Positions 46,748-55,771 are shown, numbered from the stretch's first letter. The stretch is 64,000 bases of DNA from an uncultured Erythrobacter sp. (GCF_947492365.1 NZ_CANLMB010000002.1:496001-560000), one strand, 5' to 3'. The notes: generated by a model from the sequence alone, not told the origin. Program-made: numbers and translations.

Positions 46748-47703
46748 ATATGTCCGGAGCCTTTGCCGAGAGTTTTGCCGATGCGCGCCCGGTGGCGCAG
46801 CATTGCACCGAACTGACATGGCGCGGGCCGCGCCCTGAAGAGCGCGCGGAAACGATCTCCGCATGGTGCCGCGATCTGGGCAATGAGTTGTCACAGGAAC
46901 TGGCGCAGCTGTTTTCGGGCGGCAAGCTGAAGGCCGTGCTCAGCGAACCCGAAATGCTGCCGGGCAAGGATGTGTTTGACCGGATCGGACCGATCGCGGT
47001 GAACAGTCTGTTGCGCTGCGGTGACAGCGATCAGACAATGCTGCTCTCGCTCGATCTGGCGACAGCGATTGCGCTCACTGATGCCTCTTTCGGCGGGACC
47101 GGCGCTCTGCCTGACGAAGTGCCCGCGCAATTGCCGCGCTCGGCCGCGATGCTGGCCGAGCAATGCGCAGCGATGATTGCTCAGAGCATTGTGACCACCA
47201 ATGGGTCCTCGCCTCAGGTGAACAGCGATGTGCTGGTGCTCAGCGAAAACGCCGCGCGCCTCAAGCCTTTCAGCGCCGAAGCGCAGGTCGCGGTCTTCAC
47301 GCTCAATGTCCAGATGGGCGCCGAGACTGAATGGAAGTTTCTGCTCGCAGTTGGCAATGACCGGCTCGATGGGCTGCTTCCCGGTGAGGCAGGCGGGGCA
47401 ATGCCTATGGCCCGCCCGCACCTGCCCAGCGACGGGACCAGCGGCGCATTTGCCGAACTGCCGATGCCTGTCGAAGCGGTTCTGAGCGAATTTGAAGTCA
47501 CGCTGGGGCGGCTCGATAGCCTGTCACCCGGCGATGAAATCCCGCTTGCCATTGCTGGCGAACTGCCACTGCGGATGGGTGAGAAAGTGTTGGCGCATGG
47601 GGCGCTCGGCACGCTTGAAAACCGGATGGCGCTGCGGGTGACGCGGCTCGCGCATTCACCTCGTCCCGGAACCGCCAGCCCCTCACCGGAGTTTTCCGCA
47701 TGA
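46744..47703 (+). CDS. fliM: flagellar motor switch protein FliM
   Basis: 319-residue C-ring protein with a recognisable FliM middle domain (FDRIGPIAVNSLLRCGDSDQ, LTDASFGGTGALPDEVPAQL) and a SpoA-like C-terminal domain (VLSEFEVTLGRLDSLSPGDE). The conserved CheY-binding N-terminal peptide (LSQDEIDALL type) is not present; the protein starts MNMSGAFAESFADARPVAQH. The middle GGxG motif is replaced. So the FliG- and FliN-linked parts are kept while direct CheY binding is doubtful. Position between fliL and fliN confirms identity. Confidence 0.88.
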   Translation: MNMSGAFAESFADARPVAQHCTELTWRGPRPEERAETISAWCRDLGNELSQELAQLFSGGKLKAVLSEPEMLPGKDVFDRIGPIAVNSLLRCGDSDQTMLLSLDLATAIALTDASFGGTGALPDEVPAQLPRSAAMLAEQCAAMIAQSIVTTNGSSPQVNSDVLVLSENAARLKPFSAEAQVAVFTLNVQMGAETEWKFLLAVGNDRLDGLLPGEAGGAMPMARPHLPSDGTSGAFAELPMPVEAVLSEFEVTLGRLDSLSPGDEIPLAIAGELPLRMGEKVLAHGALGTLENRMALRVTRLAHSPRPGTASPSPEFSA

Positions 47704-48017
47704 ACGCCTTTAACCCCGCGATCCATCGCTTCGGCGAAGTGACCGTCCGCCTGTCGGTCGAGCTTGGCCGCACCGATATGCCGCTCAAAGACGTGCTCGC
47801 GCTGGGAGAGGGCAGTGTTGTGCCGCTTGACCGGTTGACCGACGAATTGCTCGACGTGACCGCCAATGGAAAAGTCATCGCGCGCGGTGAAGTGATCGCG
47901 CAGGATGGCCGCTTTGCATTGCGGATTGTCAGCCTTGTCGGCGATGAACAATCGGGCATGCAAGTTGGCAAGGGCAATGCGCCGGTCGAACCAGAGACGA
48001 CGGACGCCGTCCAATGA
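47700..48017 (+). CDS. fliN: flagellar motor switch protein FliN
   Basis: 105 residues with one SpoA domain: VTVRLSVELGRTDMPLKDVL, ALGEGSVVPLDRLTDELLDV and VIARGEVIAQDGRFALRIVS. This is the standard FliN fold that forms the base of the C ring with FliM. ATG overlaps the fliM stop (ATGA) and its own stop overlaps fliO. Confidence 0.96.
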   Translation: MNAFNPAIHRFGEVTVRLSVELGRTDMPLKDVLALGEGSVVPLDRLTDELLDVTANGKVIARGEVIAQDGRFALRIVSLVGDEQSGMQVGKGNAPVEPETTDAVQ

Positions 48018-48301
48018 TGGTCGAATATTTCCTCCGCCTGGCTTTGCTCCTGCCGCTGCTGGCTTTGCTTATCTGGGGCAGTCTGCGGCTCACGCGCTAC
48101 CTCCAGACGCGGATGGTCGGCGCTGCGGCAAGCGGCAAGCGGATTGAGCTGGTGGAGACAAGTCTGGTCGCGCCGGGGCTCAAGCTGGCGGTGGTGCGCT
48201 TCCACGACCGGGAGATATTGCTGGGTTGTTCGCGCGGCGGGCTGGTGCGGCTGGGCGAGGCCCAAGCATCCGTGCAGCCAAGCGAAATCGAAACGCAGTG
48301 A
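48014..48301 (+). CDS. fliO: flagellar biosynthesis protein FliO
   Basis: 95 residues with one N-terminal membrane helix (YFLRLALLLPLLALLIWGSL) and a small cytoplasmic domain (RIELVETSLVAPGLKLAVVR, FHDREILLGCSRGGLVRL) typical of FliO/FliZ-type proteins that help FliP assemble. Lies between fliN and fliP with overlaps at both ends. Confidence 0.9.
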   Translation: MMVEYFLRLALLLPLLALLIWGSLRLTRYLQTRMVGAAASGKRIELVETSLVAPGLKLAVVRFHDREILLGCSRGGLVRLGEAQASVQPSEIETQ

Positions 48302-49083
48302 TGATGCGCCGCTTTCTGACCATAAGCCTGCTGGGCCTGACCGCGTTAACCATGTTTGCCGTGCCCGACGCGGCGGTTGCGGCGACAGCTGAACCGGCTG
48401 GGATTGGCGGCGCAATCGAGCGCGCGTTGGGTTCTGAAGGGACAGGCGAAGACGCTCCTTTGAGCTTCTCGATCCAGCTGCTGCTGGTGATGAGCCTGCT
48501 CTCATTGCTGCCAGCCATTGTGCTGATGATGACCAGCTTTCTGCGCATCCTGGTGGTGCTGTCGATCTTGCGTCAGGCGCTCGGCCTGCAAGGCTCTCCG
48601 CCGATGCAGGTGCTGGTGGGGCTGTCGCTGTTCCTCTCGATGTTCGTCATGGCTCCGACAATCGAAGCGGTGAACGCGATGGCAATTGAGCCTTACTCCG
48701 CTGGCACAATCAGCGCCGATGCGGCGATTGCGGCAGCGGGCGAGGCCATGCGCGGTTTCATGATCGCCCAGACCCGCGAGGCGAACCTTGTGATGTTTGC
48801 CGACATCGCCGGTGTCGGCCTGTTCGAAAACCCTGACGACATACCCTTCTCGATCCTGATGCCCGCCTTTGTCACCAGCGAGCTCGAAACCGCATTCCAG
48901 ATCGGCTTCATGCTGTTCCTGCCCTTTCTGGTGATCGACCTTGTGGTGGCGAGCGTTCTCATGAGCCTCGGCATGATGATGCTGTCGCCGACAATCATCT
49001 CGCTGCCGTTCAAACTGCTCCTGTTCGTGCTGGTCGATGGCTGGGCACTGCTGATGGGCAGCCTTGCGATGAGCTTTGCGTGA
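48301..49083 (+). CDS. fliP: flagellar export gate protein FliP
   Basis: 260 residues, with a cleavable signal peptide (ISLLGLTALTMFAVPDAAVA) and four membrane helices. Family motifs: IVLMMTSFLRILVVLSILRQ, ALGLQGSPPMQVLVGLSLFL and LMPAFVTSELETAFQIGFML. The ATG overlaps the fliO stop by one base (TGATG); MMRRF gives a second ATG one codon later. Forms the export pore with FliQ and FliR. Confidence 0.96.
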   Translation: MMRRFLTISLLGLTALTMFAVPDAAVAATAEPAGIGGAIERALGSEGTGEDAPLSFSIQLLLVMSLLSLLPAIVLMMTSFLRILVVLSILRQALGLQGSPPMQVLVGLSLFLSMFVMAPTIEAVNAMAIEPYSAGTISADAAIAAAGEAMRGFMIAQTREANLVMFADIAGVGLFENPDDIPFSILMPAFVTSELETAFQIGFMLFLPFLVIDLVVASVLMSLGMMMLSPTIISLPFKLLLFVLVDGWALLMGSLAMSFA

Positions 49084-49093
49084 GGGGACCGCG

Positions 49094-49366
49094 ATGACAG
49101 AAGATGCACAACTCCTCGCATTGGCCGACCGGACGCTTTGGGTCACCGCATTGATCGTTGGCCCGGTGCTGCTGTCTGCGCTGGCTGTGGGCCTGCTGGT
49201 CGGGATCATTCAAGCCGCGACTTCTGTCAACGAACAGACGCTGACCTTTGTGCCCAAGCTCGGGATTATCGCGCTTGTCTTTATCTTGCTGGGCGGGACG
49301 ATGATGGCGTTGTTGGGTGATTTTCTGCGCGAGATATTCGCCCAGATCGCGCAGATTTCGGCCTGA
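49094..49366 (+). CDS. fliQ: flagellar export gate protein FliQ
   Basis: 90 residues with two membrane helices: LWVTALIVGPVLLSALAVGL and LGIIALVFILLGGTMMALLG, joined by IIQAATSVNEQTLTFVPK, the FliQ signature. The ATG at 49094 has GAGGGG eight bases before. Length and layout are normal. Confidence 0.96.
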   Translation: MTEDAQLLALADRTLWVTALIVGPVLLSALAVGLLVGIIQAATSVNEQTLTFVPKLGIIALVFILLGGTMMALLGDFLREIFAQIAQISA

Positions 49367-49382
49367 GGCGGCAGGGCGCGCG

Positions 49383-50177
49383 ATGAACGTCCTCGATCTC
49401 GGCTTTGGCGGGCTGGAGGAACAATTGTGGCAAATGCTGTTCCTCTCGATCCGCTGCGGAGCCGCGCTGGTGGCCGCGCCGATGATCGGCGGCATGACTA
49501 TCCCGCCGCAGCTGCGCGCGCTTCTCGCGCTGGTCTTTGCGGTGTTTATCGCCAGCTGGGGACCGCCGCTGCAAGTGCCCGAAATGCTCAGCTTCGCTGC
49601 GCTTTTGGCGATTGTGCAGGAGATTGTGATCGGGGCGGCGCTCGGCTTCATGTTGCAGATCGCCTTTGCCGTACCCTTGATTGCAGCCGAGCAGATTGCG
49701 GGCACAATGGGCCTGGCGATTGCGACCTCGATTGATCCGTCGAGCGGCGCGCAATCGGGCGCGCTGGGCACCTATTTTGCGCTCATCCTCACATTGCTGT
49801 TCTACGCGATTGGCGGGCATCTGCTGTGGTTCGAGCTGGTGATCGAAAGCTACCGCGTGCTGCCCGCCGGATCGTTTGCGGTGAGCGATCTGGCGCTGCT
49901 CGATATCGTCGGCTTTGCCGGATACGGCTTTGCCACAGCGGCTGCGATTGCCTTTCCCGTGGTGCTGGTGCTGCTGACCGTGCAGACCATCACCGGCACG
50001 ATTTCACGCTCCGCCCCGGCGCTCAACCTGTTCGCGCTTGGCCTGCCTGCGGGCGTGCTCGCCGGCATTTCCGCGCTCATCATCGTGATGCCGATTGTGG
50101 TTGAGCAGTTCATCGCGCTGCTCAATGTGACGATCGAGCAAACCGGAGCGTTGATCGGCGGCGGAGGCCTACGATGA
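49383..50177 (+). CDS. fliR: flagellar export gate protein FliR
   Basis: 264-residue membrane protein with about six helices. Seen: LSIRCGAALVAAPMIGGMTI, EIVIGAALGFMLQIAFAVPL, AEQIAGTMGLAIATSIDPSS and SAPALNLFALGLPAGVLAGI, all typical of FliR. Start MNVLDLGFGG; the frame is open further upstream but overlaps fliQ. Overlaps flhB by four bases. Confidence 0.95.
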   Translation: MNVLDLGFGGLEEQLWQMLFLSIRCGAALVAAPMIGGMTIPPQLRALLALVFAVFIASWGPPLQVPEMLSFAALLAIVQEIVIGAALGFMLQIAFAVPLIAAEQIAGTMGLAIATSIDPSSGAQSGALGTYFALILTLLFYAIGGHLLWFELVIESYRVLPAGSFAVSDLALLDIVGFAGYGFATAAAIAFPVVLVLLTVQTITGTISRSAPALNLFALGLPAGVLAGISALIIVMPIVVEQFIALLNVTIEQTGALIGGGGLR

Positions 50178-51301
50178 GCGAGGAATCAACCGGCGAAAAA
50201 AGGTTTGATCCAACTCCGAAGAAGAAACGCGACGCTGCGCTCAAGGGCGACACTTTGCGGTCCAAGGAAGTCTCGACCGCAGCCGCTATGGCGACCGGCA
50301 CGTTCATGTTGCTGATGATCGGTCCGTGGCTGTTCGAAGGCATGCAGAATGTGGCGCGCGCAAGCTTTCGCTTCGAGATCGGCCAGTTCACGCCCGGCAC
50401 CCAGTTCGCTCAGGCCGCGGGCGAGATATTGCCGCCGATCTTCGCGCTTGGCCTTGCGGTGATTGCAATAACGGTGGGATCGCAAATGCTGCTGGGCGAA
50501 GGGCGGTGGGTCCCCCAAAACCTGAAGCCCAAGGGATCGCGGATCAATCCGCTCGCCGGTCTCAAGCGGATTTTCGGGATTCAAGGCGTGATCGAGCTGG
50601 GTAAGTCGATCCTCAAACTGGGCCTGCTGGGCGGGATTGCGGCCTATTGGGTCTCGCTCAACATGGACAATATTCTGGGGCTGGGGCGCGGGACATTGGG
50701 CGCGCAAATCGCCTTTGCCTGGGACGGGCTGGTGACGTTGATCGGAATGCTGGTGATCGGCCTGCTGGTGATCGCGCTGATCGACTACCCGCTGCAAATG
50801 TTCCAGCGCAACAAGCGCCTGAAGATGAGCCATCAGGATCTCAAGAACGAGAACAAGCAAACCGAAGGCTCACCCGAAATGAAGATGGCGCGCAGACAGC
50901 GCCAGCGCGACTATGCTCGCGGCAGCGTCGCAAGTGCGATGAAGGAAGCGCAATTTGTGGTGGTCAATCCGATGCATTTTGCGGTCGCGCTAACCTATGA
51001 TCCCTTGCGGGCTCCTGCCCCCATCGTGCTGGCCAAAGGGCGCGGCGAAACCGCGATGGCGATGCGCGAAATGGCAAGCGAGGCGGGGCTGCCGGTGCTG
51101 CATTACCCGCAGCTCGCCCGCGCACTCTACTTCACCACCCGCGCCAACCAGATGGTGCGCGAAGAGCTCTATCTCGCCATCGCATCGCTGGTTGCATTTG
51201 TCCTGTCGCTGAAGCGCGGTGACAGTCCGGTCGAGCCGCGCGTCGAAGTGCCCGAAGACCTGCGCTTCGATGCCGACGGAAAGCTGCCGGAAACCTCTTA
51301 A
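50174..51301 (+). CDS. flhB: flagellar export switch protein FlhB (NPMH variant)
   Basis: 375 residues. N-terminal EKRFDPTPKKKRDAALKGDT, four membrane helices to about residue 210, then the cytosolic domain with QRNKRLKMSHQDLKNENKQ and EGSPEMKMARRQRQRDYA. The autocleavage site, NPTH in nearly all FlhB proteins, reads NPMH here (Asn265-Pro-Met-His268). The cleaving Asn-Pro bond is kept. The C-terminal PVLHYPQLARALYFTTRANQ is normal. Substrate-specificity switching depends on this cleavage, with FliK. Confidence 0.95.
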   Translation: MSEESTGEKRFDPTPKKKRDAALKGDTLRSKEVSTAAAMATGTFMLLMIGPWLFEGMQNVARASFRFEIGQFTPGTQFAQAAGEILPPIFALGLAVIAITVGSQMLLGEGRWVPQNLKPKGSRINPLAGLKRIFGIQGVIELGKSILKLGLLGGIAAYWVSLNMDNILGLGRGTLGAQIAFAWDGLVTLIGMLVIGLLVIALIDYPLQMFQRNKRLKMSHQDLKNENKQTEGSPEMKMARRQRQRDYARGSVASAMKEAQFVVVNPMHFAVALTYDPLRAPAPIVLAKGRGETAMAMREMASEAGLPVLHYPQLARALYFTTRANQMVREELYLAIASLVAFVLSLKRGDSPVEPRVEVPEDLRFDADGKLPETS

Positions 51302-51331
51302 TCCCTCGCGGCAAAGGCCGTCCTATGAGCC

Positions 51332-52765
51332 ATGGATAATCCCGGCTCTTCAATCATCTCGGCACTCGGCGGCGGCAGCGGCGTTGACTTCCTCCAGCTT
51401 GCTAGCGACCTTTCTGAAGCGACCTTCTCGTTCCAGCGCAGCAATCTGGAACAGCGTAATGAATCGCTCGAAGCGCGCATTTCCTCCGCCTCGATCCTGC
51501 GCAATGCCTTGACCAGCCTTTCGAGCGCTCTGGGTGACAGAGTGCGCAATGGCGACCTTTCGCCGCGCGCGACTATCGGCAATCCTGCGGTTGCCAGCGT
51601 CTCTACCACGCCGGGGATCAGCCCGACGGGCACCTATTCGCTCGAAGTGTCGCAGCTGGCGCAGGGGCAGAATCTCGTTTCGCAAAGCTATACCGGTTCC
51701 GGCGATCTGGTCGGCGAAGGCACGCTCAATATCCGCTTTGGCACTGTGAACGGCGCCAGCTTTACCGAAGACACCTCGCAAAGCGCGCTCAACATCACCG
51801 TTGATGCGAGCGACACGCTCGAGACGCTGGCGGGCAAGATTTCGACCGAGAGTGGCGGCAAGCTCGATGCCTATGTCGCCAATGGCACCAATGGCGCGCA
51901 GCTGGTGGTGAAGGGCGAGGATGGCGCGACGAATGGCTTTGTTCTCGACGGGCAGAGCAGCGCGCTCTTGCCTCTCGCGCAGCCGGGCGATCTGTCCTAT
52001 CTCTCATGGGACCCCTCCAGCGATGCGGGCGAGCTGCGGCAGGGCGCGCAGGACGCACTCTACGAATTCGACACCGTAGCCCTGAGCAGTTCGAGCAACA
52101 CGATTACCGGCCTGCCCGAAGGCATCTCGCTGAGTCTCACCGCGACCAATGTGGATGCGCCGACCTCTATCTCGTTCTCCAACAACACCAGCGCGATCAC
52201 CGATGTGATGAACGATTTCGTTGCCGCATTGAACGACCTTGCGGGACTGCTGAACGATGAAGCGGCGGCCTTTGGCGGTACTTTGGCCAATGATCCGGGC
52301 GCGCGTGAATTGAAGCGCGACCTCGCCCGGCTGACCAGCGAGACCGTGATGCCGACCGCTGCCGAAGGTGAGCCTTCGACGCTCGCCGATCTCGGCCTTA
52401 CTACCAATCGCGATGGCACATTCAGCCTCGATACCGAGCGTCTTGCTGAGACGCTGGCCGCCAGCCCCGATGGCGCGGCAGCGATGTTCACCACCGGCGC
52501 ATTCGGCGTCTTCGCGACGATTGACGGGCTGGCGCGCGACAACACGCTGACCACCGATCCGGGGTCGCTGGGCGGCTCGCTCGGTCGTTATGAAGGCCAG
52601 ATCGAGCGCAATGACGAGCGCCTGACCAAGATTTCTGAGCAACAGGAAGATTTGCGCCTGCGCCTGACCCGCCAACTGGTCGCCGCCGAGCGCCAGATCT
52701 CCTCCTCGCAATCGACCTTGACCTTCCTGCAGCAGCAGATCGAAGCTTGGAACGGATCGAACTGA
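51332..52765 (+). CDS. fliD: flagellar filament cap protein FliD (HAP2)
   Basis: 477 residues. N-terminal coiled-coil DFLQLASDLSEATFSFQRSN and TYSLEVSQLAQGQNLVSQSY belong to the FliD_N domain; the C-terminal FliD_C domain has TDVMNDFVAALNDLAGLLND, LADLGLTTNRDGTFSLDTER, ending TFLQQQIEAWNGSN. Caps the growing filament and aids flagellin folding. Start: ATG at 51332, 30 bases after flhB with no clear ribosome site, so coupling or an RBS further upstream is possible. Confidence 0.94.
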   Translation: MDNPGSSIISALGGGSGVDFLQLASDLSEATFSFQRSNLEQRNESLEARISSASILRNALTSLSSALGDRVRNGDLSPRATIGNPAVASVSTTPGISPTGTYSLEVSQLAQGQNLVSQSYTGSGDLVGEGTLNIRFGTVNGASFTEDTSQSALNITVDASDTLETLAGKISTESGGKLDAYVANGTNGAQLVVKGEDGATNGFVLDGQSSALLPLAQPGDLSYLSWDPSSDAGELRQGAQDALYEFDTVALSSSSNTITGLPEGISLSLTATNVDAPTSISFSNNTSAITDVMNDFVAALNDLAGLLNDEAAAFGGTLANDPGARELKRDLARLTSETVMPTAAEGEPSTLADLGLTTNRDGTFSLDTERLAETLAASPDGAAAMFTTGAFGVFATIDGLARDNTLTTDPGSLGGSLGRYEGQIERNDERLTKISEQQEDLRLRLTRQLVAAERQISSSQSTLTFLQQQIEAWNGSN

Positions 52766-53139
52766 TGCAGATGCTCGCGCGCAAACCGGCCGATGCCTAT
52801 CGCCGCGTCGACCTCGATGCGCGGATCGAGGCATCTTCGGGCGAAGAGCTAACCGTAATCTGCCTCGAAGAGGCGAGCGCGGCACTGGCGCAGGCGCTGG
52901 TTTGTGTTGAGCGCGAGCCTGCCACTTCGCCGCGCGATGCGCTGGCCCGCGCGCATGGCATCCTCGTCTCGCTGGCGCGCGGAGTGAGCGATGACAACCC
53001 GCTGCAAGAGGCAATGCGGCTGTTCTATGGCGGATTGTCAGCAACGATCGCGCGCAATTTGTCACGCTGCGAAGCGGTCGATCTGCGGCAAGCCCGGCGT
53101 GACATCGCCGACTTGCTCGAAGTCGTCAGACCAGCCTAG
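52765..53139 (+). CDS. fliS: flagellin export chaperone FliS
   Basis: 124-residue helical protein: AYRRVDLDARIEASSGEELT then VICLEEASAALAQALVCVER and NPLQEAMRLFYGGLSATIAR. This matches the FliS four-helix bundle that binds the flagellin C-terminus. ATG overlaps the fliD stop (TGATG). Last gene of the fli operon; its stop overlaps the convergent hydrolase gene. No fliT follows. Confidence 0.87.
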   Translation: MQMLARKPADAYRRVDLDARIEASSGEELTVICLEEASAALAQALVCVEREPATSPRDALARAHGILVSLARGVSDDNPLQEAMRLFYGGLSATIARNLSRCEAVDLRQARRDIADLLEVVRPA

Positions 53140-54011
53140 CGCGCGGCGAATTCCGCAATAATCCGCGCCGCATCGGCGGGGTCTTCAAACGGATGGAAAT
53201 GCGTTCTGTCGGGACGCGGCATATCTTCGCCCTTGGACATGGTTGATGCCAGAAGCGGCCAGGTTGGCGAGCTTTTGAAATCGGTGAGCTTGGTCTGCTT
53301 GGCGCGCACCACCAGCACCGGAATCTCGATCGAAGCGACCGCGTCGTGAATGCCGACATTGCTGCGGCTGGACCCGTAAACGCTTGCTTCCATTTCAGGC
53401 GAACAGGCCAGGACGTAGCCGCCTTTGCCGTCTTCGGTGAGGCCGTGCTGGCAGTAATCCTCGAACACGCGGGCCTCGAACAGGGCATAGGGATCGCGCG
53501 CAGCAAAGCGTTCCATCATCGCTTGCGGGGAGGCAAAGTCGCGCTTGCGCCGGATCGCGGGGTGGGGCGCGTCGGGGGTGAAGAGCTCCGAGCCTTCCAC
53601 GTAATAGTCAGGCGCGAGGATGACCGGATCGAACAGAACCAGCTTACTGAATGCTGGCCCGTTATCAGCCGCGCATTGAGCCAAAGTCAGCCCGCCCATA
53701 GAGTGCCCCACGCCAACCGCGCCGCGAATGCGCAATTGATCCAGAAACGCGCTCACATCCTCCACAATCGTGCGCCAGCTGTCGATTGGCCCGCCTGTGC
53801 TGCGGCCATGCCCGCGCAGGTCGAGCGAGATAACCCGCCGGTCAGGAAAAGCCTCGGCAATCGCGCTGTAGCAGCGGCCATGAAATCCGGTCGCGTGGGC
53901 GATCAGCAGCGGTGCTTCAAGATTGCCCGCCGCCCCGCGCCATTCGTTAAAAGCAAGGCTGATCCCGTTGACCGCGACTGTGCGGGTGACCGGTTTTGCA
54001 GGCTTCGTCAT
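53136..54011 (-). CDS. alpha/beta hydrolase
   Basis: 291-residue alpha/beta hydrolase of the epoxide-hydrolase/esterase type. Oxyanion segment LLIAHATGFHGRCY, VISLDLRGHGRSTG, nucleophile elbow VGHSMGG (Ser in GVGHSMGGLTLAQ), and a late His in RTHFHPFEDPADAAR; the acid Asp is probably in IPVLVVRAKQTKL region but less clear. Cytoplasmic. The long frame to 54839 is not used because the family begins at VNGISLAFNEW. Start MTKPAKPVTRTV. It marks the right edge of the flagellar island. Confidence 0.9.
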   Translation of the reverse strand: MTKPAKPVTRTVAVNGISLAFNEWRGAAGNLEAPLLIAHATGFHGRCYSAIAEAFPDRRVISLDLRGHGRSTGGPIDSWRTIVEDVSAFLDQLRIRGAVGVGHSMGGLTLAQCAADNGPAFSKLVLFDPVILAPDYYVEGSELFTPDAPHPAIRRKRDFASPQAMMERFAARDPYALFEARVFEDYCQHGLTEDGKGGYVLACSPEMEASVYGSSRSNVGIHDAVASIEIPVLVVRAKQTKLTDFKSSPTWPLLASTMSKGEDMPRPDRTHFHPFEDPADAARIIAEFAAR

Positions 54012-54194
54012 CGGTTGCGGTTTCCTTGGATCGGTTAAGGCCCGCATTGTGTGTCTTCGCGCGGCGCTTCGGGCAACAGTGATTTTGGTAGTCAGGCCTG
54101 GCGATTGCCGGGGCGTTATTGACAATCTTGCGCCTGTGCCCGAACGCCTTTCTTGATTATCCGGGGCGAGGCCCCATTCTCTTTTCTGCACATT

Positions 54195-54740
54195 ATGCCA
54201 CCGCCGGAGTTTCCCTTGCACAATATTCAGCCGGCAAAATCTGCCAGCACTGATGAAGTGCAGCGCGAGTTTCGCCGCGCGATGGGCCTGTTCACCACCG
54301 GCGTGTGCGTGATCTCGGTCCCTTCTGGCCAGCAGGGGGTGAGCGCCATGACGGTGAACTCCTTCCAGTCGGTGTCGCTGGATCCGATGCTGGTGTGCTG
54401 GAGCATCCAGAACGATGCGAGCCAGTTCGATCTCTACAATGATTGCGAGCGCTTTGCGGTTTCCATTCTGGCAGACGATCATGCCGAACTGGCCCGCCGC
54501 TATGCCGCGCGCGGCGACACTTTGCTGCGCGTCGACGATTTTGTGCAAAGCGATGGCGGCTTGCCGATCATCGACGGCGCGCTTTGCCATTTCGAATGCC
54601 GCCGCTGGTCTGAATTTGTCGCAGGCGATCACACTATTATCTTTGGCGAAGTCACCGGCATGAGCGCGAGCGAAGCCAATACTCCTGCTCGAGCACCGCT
54701 TGGCTTTTTTAACGGCACATTTTGTTCTATCGGCAGTTGA
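54195..54740 (+). CDS. flavin reductase family protein
   Basis: About 181 residues of the FMN-binding flavin reductase family (HpaC-like small component). Seen: FRRAMGLFTTGVCVISVPSG, GVSAMTVNSFQSVSLDPMLV, LLRVDDFVQSDGGLPIIDGA and DHTIIFGEVTGM. It reduces FMN/FAD with NAD(P)H for a partner monooxygenase, none of which is adjacent. Start uncertain: ATG at 54195 is used; a TTG at 54216 has a better-placed GGAG (six bases). Its stop overlaps the TetR gene. Confidence 0.88.
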   Translation: MPPPEFPLHNIQPAKSASTDEVQREFRRAMGLFTTGVCVISVPSGQQGVSAMTVNSFQSVSLDPMLVCWSIQNDASQFDLYNDCERFAVSILADDHAELARRYAARGDTLLRVDDFVQSDGGLPIIDGALCHFECRRWSEFVAGDHTIIFGEVTGMSASEANTPARAPLGFFNGTFCSIGS

Positions 54741-55360
54741 TGGTCGTAGAAACACTTCAGGACGCGCAAGATGATACGCGCGAAAAACTGCTTGCAGCGG
54801 CGCATCGGCAATTTGCCGATCGCGGGTTTTATGGCGCAAGCATCGCGCAGATCGCAGGCGAGGTCGGACTGACCAAGCAGGCGCTGCTGTATCATTTCAA
54901 GCGCAAGGAAGACCTTTACAGCTCGGTGCTCAAAGCGATTGCCGAGCGGCTGCTGGCAGCGATGCGGGCTGGGGTCGATCCGGCCAAATCGGCAGAGCAG
55001 CAGTTTGAGGACATCATCCTTGGCATTTACACGGCCGCGCGCGCGAACCCGCTTGATTCCAAAGTGCTGATGCGTGAGATTCTGGACGACCAGCGCCGCG
55101 ATGCTCCGCCTGAGGAATGGTTCTTCCGGACCTATCTTGATGAAATTATCGCAGCGCTTGATGCCGTTGCCGGAATGGCGAAACTGCCGCGTTCGATCAA
55201 ACTGGCGCGGATTTACCTTCTGATCTCCACCATCGAATATTTCTCGGCGTCAGAGCAGGTGCTTCGGCGGTTCTATGGCGATGAGGAATATGCGCAGATT
55301 TCGGCCGATTATCCCGAAGAGCTGCGCGCGCAGATCTACCACCTGCTTGAGCGGCGCTAG
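54740..55360 (+). CDS. TetR/AcrR family transcriptional regulator
   Basis: 206 residues. N-terminal DNA-binding domain: REKLLAAAHRQFADRGFYGA, SIAQIAGEVGLTKQALLYHF with KRKEDLYSSVLKAI following, a classic TetR helix-turn-helix. The helical C-terminal ligand domain (about 60-206) is not specific. ATG overlaps the flavin reductase stop by one base (TGATG), so it probably regulates that operon. The ligand is unknown. Confidence 0.9.
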   Translation: MVVETLQDAQDDTREKLLAAAHRQFADRGFYGASIAQIAGEVGLTKQALLYHFKRKEDLYSSVLKAIAERLLAAMRAGVDPAKSAEQQFEDIILGIYTAARANPLDSKVLMREILDDQRRDAPPEEWFFRTYLDEIIAALDAVAGMAKLPRSIKLARIYLLISTIEYFSASEQVLRRFYGDEEYAQISADYPEELRAQIYHLLERR

Positions 55361-55363
55361 CCT

Positions 55364-55765
55364 TTAATACAGGATCATCTGGGTGCAGCGGAACAGCGCG
55401 AGTTTGCGCCCGCTTTCGCGGTGTGTGACGGTTGATGTCCAGACCTGCGTGGTGCGCCCGAGATGATCGGCCTGTGACCTTCCCGCCAATGTCCCTTCGC
55501 TCGCTGAGCCGAGGAAGTTCGATTTGAGCTCAATGGTGGTGTAGCCCTTTGCGCCTTTGGGCAGGACCTGCCCGGCCGCAAAGCCGCAGACGCTGTCAGC
55601 AAGCGCGATCATGCTGGCTGCATGGAGCGCATTCGCGCCTGAGCGCAGGTGATGCTGGCGGATCACCATTTCCGCCTCCAACCAGCCTTCGCCTTCATCG
55701 ACCAGAGTGATCCCCATATGCGGGACAAGGCCGCCTGCTTCGGGGTGGAAGCGATTGTCGGCCAT
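55364..55765 (-). CDS. PaaI-type hotdog-fold thioesterase
   Basis: 133-residue hotdog thioesterase. Family pattern: HHLRSGANALHAASMIALAD with SVCGFAAGQVLPKGAKG next and TTIELKSNFLGSASEGTLAG. The Asn/Asp pair typical of the 4-hydroxybenzoyl-CoA thioesterase-like active site falls around GANALHAASM. It follows the cupin gene by six bases in the adhC direction, so it is the third gene of that operon. The CoA or glutathione thioester substrate is unknown. Confidence 0.82.
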   Translation of the reverse strand: MADNRFHPEAGGLVPHMGITLVDEGEGWLEAEMVIRQHHLRSGANALHAASMIALADSVCGFAAGQVLPKGAKGYTTIELKSNFLGSASEGTLAGRSQADHLGRTTQVWTSTVTHRESGRKLALFRCTQMILY

Positions 55766-55771
55766 TCTGCT

